15,816 nt of DNA from Bacillota bacterium. GTDB taxonomy: Bacteria > Bacillota > Clostridia > Acetivibrionales > DSM-1351. Within the stretch, counting starts at the first letter, position 1; every line of letters begins with the position of its first letter. The stretch is from the NCBI GenBank assembly GCA_023426005.1, contig JAFABO010000117.1:1-15816 (forward strand), read 5' to 3'. The notes beneath the pieces are model-generated. The model searched no databases, had not been told where the DNA came from, and worked only from the letters and a program-made list of their open reading frames with translations. Positions 13,525 through 15,816 of the stretch are shown one piece after another. The translations under genes and the position numbers were made by a program.

Positions 13525-14781
13525 TCAATATAAAAATTGTGTCAGTAAATGGATGGCGAGACCTGCCAATCCACCTATAACCGTTCCGTTTATTCTTATA
13601 TACTGGAGATCGGCTCCTACCTGAACCTCAAGTTTGTCAACCATGTCCCTGGTTTCCCAGCTGTCCATGGTATCATATATAAGTGTCCCCACTTTATCGC
13701 CGTAAAGCTCTACCATTCCTCCGGCAAGTTCTATAACAGCAGTATTGATGTTCTCTCTCAGGCCGGAATTTGACTCTATGCCGTTAACGGCCATATCCAG
13801 GACGGTGCCGATTTTTTTAACCAACCGCTCCTCATCCTGTAAAAACGAATTTTTAAGCTCGGCCAAAACTTCAACTGTTCTTTCAAGCAGACCGCTGAAA
13901 ACCGTTGATCCGATCAGCCGGTTTTTCAGCTGCTCCCCTTTTTCTATCAGTTCCTCATCATTGCGCATATCCTCCAGCAGCTTTGGAAGTGCGGAAATTA
14001 TGAGCTTGTTTATGGCGGCATCCTCGTCGTTATCAAGCGCATCAATTTGTTCTACCAGATAGTCAAGTATCTTTTTGTATATAATATCTCCTATGATGGG
14101 CATGGCAAGTGTCTTGTTAATTCCGCCCAGCACAAGCAGTGTTTTTTCCTTATTGTCCTCAATATATTTATATGTAACCTTGAGCAGTGCCTTTACCAGC
14201 GGCTTATGATAGCCTCCTTCGGCTACCGGGCCTATAATGGCAGCCAGGGCAGGGTATAACCTGGTTTCCTCCAACTTTTTGCTGACCATAGCAGTCAAAT
14301 ACAGTTTAAGTTTCGAGTCATCCACAACCGGGTTAATAACACCGGGAAGCCTGGCCGCTATCCCCCGGGATAATTTTTCCCTGTTGGAAGTAATATATTC
14401 CGATACCTTTGAAGATAATCCAACTTTATCAAGTTTTGATCTGATAAGCTCGGGAGTAAAAAAATTTGAAACTACAAAATTGGACAATGCCTTTGCAATC
14501 CTCTGTTTATTGTTCTGAATAATGGCGGTATGCGGTATTATCCTTAGACCAAGCGGGTGCCTGAAAAGAGCAACCACCGCAAACCAGTCGGCAAGAGCTC
14601 CAACCATTGACGCTTCTGCAAAAGCAGTGATGGACGAGAACAAAAGACCCCTGTCCTCATACCGTTTCATCACCAGAAAAGTAATTGTCATAAATACCAG
14701 CAGGGAAGTCGAAATAATTCTCATATTTTTAAGCTTTTTTCTAAGTTTTATTTCTTCATTTTTATAATTATATTTTTCCAT
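13525..14781 (-). CDS. DUF445 family membrane protein
   Basis: This 418-residue protein belongs to DUF445 (E. coli YjiN-like). It has an N-terminal hydrophobic pair at about 21-65, including the conserved EASMVGALADWFAVVALFRHPLG signature (about 56-78), a long charged helical middle, and a C-terminal membrane segment (GTVIGGLAGLAIHLLTQFLY). The signature is the reason for the call. The biochemical role is unknown. The ATG at 14781 suits the GGAG site; a GTG at 14787 is too close to it. It follows engB by 18 bases and is probably in one transcript with it. Confidence 0.88.
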   Translation of the reverse strand: MEKYNYKNEEIKLRKKLKNMRIISTSLLVFMTITFLVMKRYEDRGLLFSSITAFAEASMVGALADWFAVVALFRHPLGLRIIPHTAIIQNNKQRIAKALSNFVVSNFFTPELIRSKLDKVGLSSKVSEYITSNREKLSRGIAARLPGVINPVVDDSKLKLYLTAMVSKKLEETRLYPALAAIIGPVAEGGYHKPLVKALLKVTYKYIEDNKEKTLLVLGGINKTLAMPIIGDIIYKKILDYLVEQIDALDNDEDAAINKLIISALPKLLEDMRNDEELIEKGEQLKNRLIGSTVFSGLLERTVEVLAELKNSFLQDEERLVKKIGTVLDMAVNGIESNSGLRENINTAVIELAGGMVELYGDKVGTLIYDTMDSWETRDMVDKLEVQVGADLQYIRINGTVIGGLAGLAIHLLTQFLY

Positions 14782-14799
14782 ATTCACAGCTCCAAATAA

Positions 14800-15444
14800 C
14801 TATTCGCCCATTTCAGCTTCAGCACCGTTCAGCTTCACGCCGTCACCCGCTGTTCTTTTCAGGTTTTCATCTATTTCGCTCCATACGGCTTCAATTCCAA
14901 TGCGCTTTTCAGAGGAAAAGGGTATTACTTTATCGGAACTGCTCAACTGCAATACTTTCTTTATTTCACTGATTCTTATATTGATTTGCGATCTGGATAT
15001 TTTGTCGGCCTTGGTGGCAATTATCAAAGTATTCAGTCCAAAACCTCTGAGCCACTGATTCATGGTAATATCATCCCTGCTTGGAGAATGCCTGATATCC
15101 ACAAGAAGTACAATCAGTTTAAGGTTGTTCTCCTTTCTTGAATACAAATATGTTTCTATAATATTCTCCCATGAGGCTTTCATTTCCTTTGAAACATTGG
15201 CGAAACCATATCCGGGCAAATCCACCAGGTAAAAAGTATCGTTTACATTATAAAAGTTGATCTGTCTGGTTTTTCCCGGTGTTGAGCCAACACGCGCAAG
15301 ACTTTTCCTGTTTACCAGAGTATTTATAATTGATGATTTTCCCACATTCGACCTGCCTACAAAAGCTATTTCGGGATAGCCGGTAGCCGGGTATTGGTTG
15401 GGCTTTACAGCCGTTATTACATGTTCTGCCTTTTTAACTATCAT
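14800..15444 (-). CDS. engB: Ribosome biogenesis GTPase EngB (YsxC/YihA)
   Basis: The 214-residue product is the essential TRAFAC GTPase that helps late assembly of the large ribosomal subunit. Motifs are all present: G1 GRSNVGKS at 30-37, G2 TPGKT at 55-59, G3 DLPGYG at 75-80, G4 TKAD at 144-147 and G5 SSEK at 177-180. The start at 15444 follows an AGGAG site by eight bases; the in-frame codon at 15465 would place that site inside the gene. The C-terminal tail of about 20 residues is acidic (NGAEAEMGE). In many Firmicutes engB follows lon; here a MATE transporter gene ends 37 bases upstream. Confidence 0.95.
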   Translation of the reverse strand: MIVKKAEHVITAVKPNQYPATGYPEIAFVGRSNVGKSSIINTLVNRKSLARVGSTPGKTRQINFYNVNDTFYLVDLPGYGFANVSKEMKASWENIIETYLYSRKENNLKLIVLLVDIRHSPSRDDITMNQWLRGFGLNTLIIATKADKISRSQINIRISEIKKVLQLSSSDKVIPFSSEKRIGIEAVWSEIDENLKRTAGDGVKLNGAEAEMGE

Positions 15445-15481
15445 ATATAATCTCCTATTGCTCAAATATTTAATAATATAA

Positions 15482-15816
15482 TTATACCTCTATTACTACA
15501 TTTTTTATCCATTTGTCTGATTTAAGCCTTATTACGGAGGCAGCCATCTTGGCCAGCTCCTCCGCCATTACCAGCAGTACCACCCACTGGACATCCAGTT
15601 TCAGGACAAACGCCCCGATAAACGCCAGGGGAACCCCTATAAGCCACATGGTCAGGCCTTCTGCCTTAAATGCAAAACCTGCGTCCCCTCCGCCTCTTAA
15701 TATTCCCACAATTGATACTATATTCGTCAGACGTATGGGGATAATGAAGGCATTGATATTGAGTATTATTATTGCCGTTCTCAATACATCTGCCGTAACC
15801 TCAAACAGGTTTGCCA
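15482..15816 (-). CDS. MATE family efflux transporter, C-terminal part (5' end outside window)
   Basis: The frame is open to the window edge, with about 111 residues visible. The sequence around GILRGGGDAGFAFKAEGLTMWLIGVPLAFIGAF is typical of the last third of MATE multidrug/cation antiporters, which couple efflux to sodium or proton gradients. At least three hydrophobic helices are visible. The C-terminus is short and cytoplasmic, ending in a hydrophobic VVIEV. Its stop precedes the engB start by 37 bases on the same strand. Substrate cannot be inferred. Confidence 0.85.
   Translation of the reverse strand, partial: ANLFEVTADVLRTAIIILNINAFIIPIRLTNIVSIVGILRGGGDAGFAFKAEGLTMWLIGVPLAFIGAFVLKLDVQWVVLLVMAEELAKMAASVIRLKSDKWIKNVVIEV

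Noticed and set aside
1..15816. CRISPR array, tRNA or rRNA genes, transposase or integrase genes.
   Set aside because: No regularly spaced repeats, no cloverleaf-like or rRNA-like stretches and no recombinase motifs were found; the two-copy repeat at 1241 and 10249 is far too widely spaced for CRISPR.

Overview
The window comes from a low-GC, anaerobic, Gram-positive-type bacterium, most likely a Clostridia member of the Bacillota. The evidence is strong GGAGG-type ribosome binding sites, an oxygen-sensitive glycyl radical enzyme, a rubrerythrin with an N-terminal rubredoxin domain, an ECF vitamin/nucleoside-type transporter and a YeiL-like Crp/Fnr regulator. Almost all genes lie on the minus strand. 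No rRNA, tRNA, CRISPR array or transposase was seen.

Layout from left to right. (1) 1-976: the first codons of dhaL, preceded two bases upstream by a striking chimeric gene. Its first half is an aldo/keto reductase and its second half is the C-terminal half of dihydroxyacetone kinase subunit DhaK. Two palindromes built on the TGTAAA half-site lie upstream of it. (2) 1241-1356 and 10249-10364: two direct copies of a 116-bp, partly self-complementary repeat that bracket everything in between. (3) 1431-9374: a tightly packed nine-gene minus-strand operon. In transcription order it holds a YjjI-type glycyl radical enzyme, its YjjW activase, an MFS permease, an ECF transporter (S component, T component and two ATPases), a uridine-phosphorylase-like enzyme and a TudS-like iron-sulfur desulfidase. 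(4) 9511-10206: a divergent YeiL-like regulator. The shared intergenic region carries a good sigma-A promoter and a TGA-N6-TCA palindrome of Crp/Fnr type. (5) 10363-11818: a stretch of gene remnants and one intact unidentified gene. The remnants include a frameshifted small gene joined in frame to a rubrerythrin tail. (6) 11822-15816: ordinary chromosome, with reverse rubrerythrin, a CDF cation transporter, a DUF445 membrane protein, the ribosome-assembly GTPase EngB and the C-terminal end of a MATE transporter.

How the central genes may work together (inference): the ECF transporter, possibly with the MFS permease, imports a nucleoside. The phosphorylase splits it into base and ribose-1-phosphate. 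The TudS-like enzyme removes sulfur from a thiolated base such as thiouracil. The YjjI radical enzyme acts on a downstream product under anaerobic conditions. E. coli yjjI-yjjW lies beside the deo nucleoside-catabolism operon and E. coli yeiL lies beside nucleoside genes, so two parts of this cassette have independent links to nucleosides. The direct repeats around the cassette suggest it can be, or once was, gained or lost as a unit.
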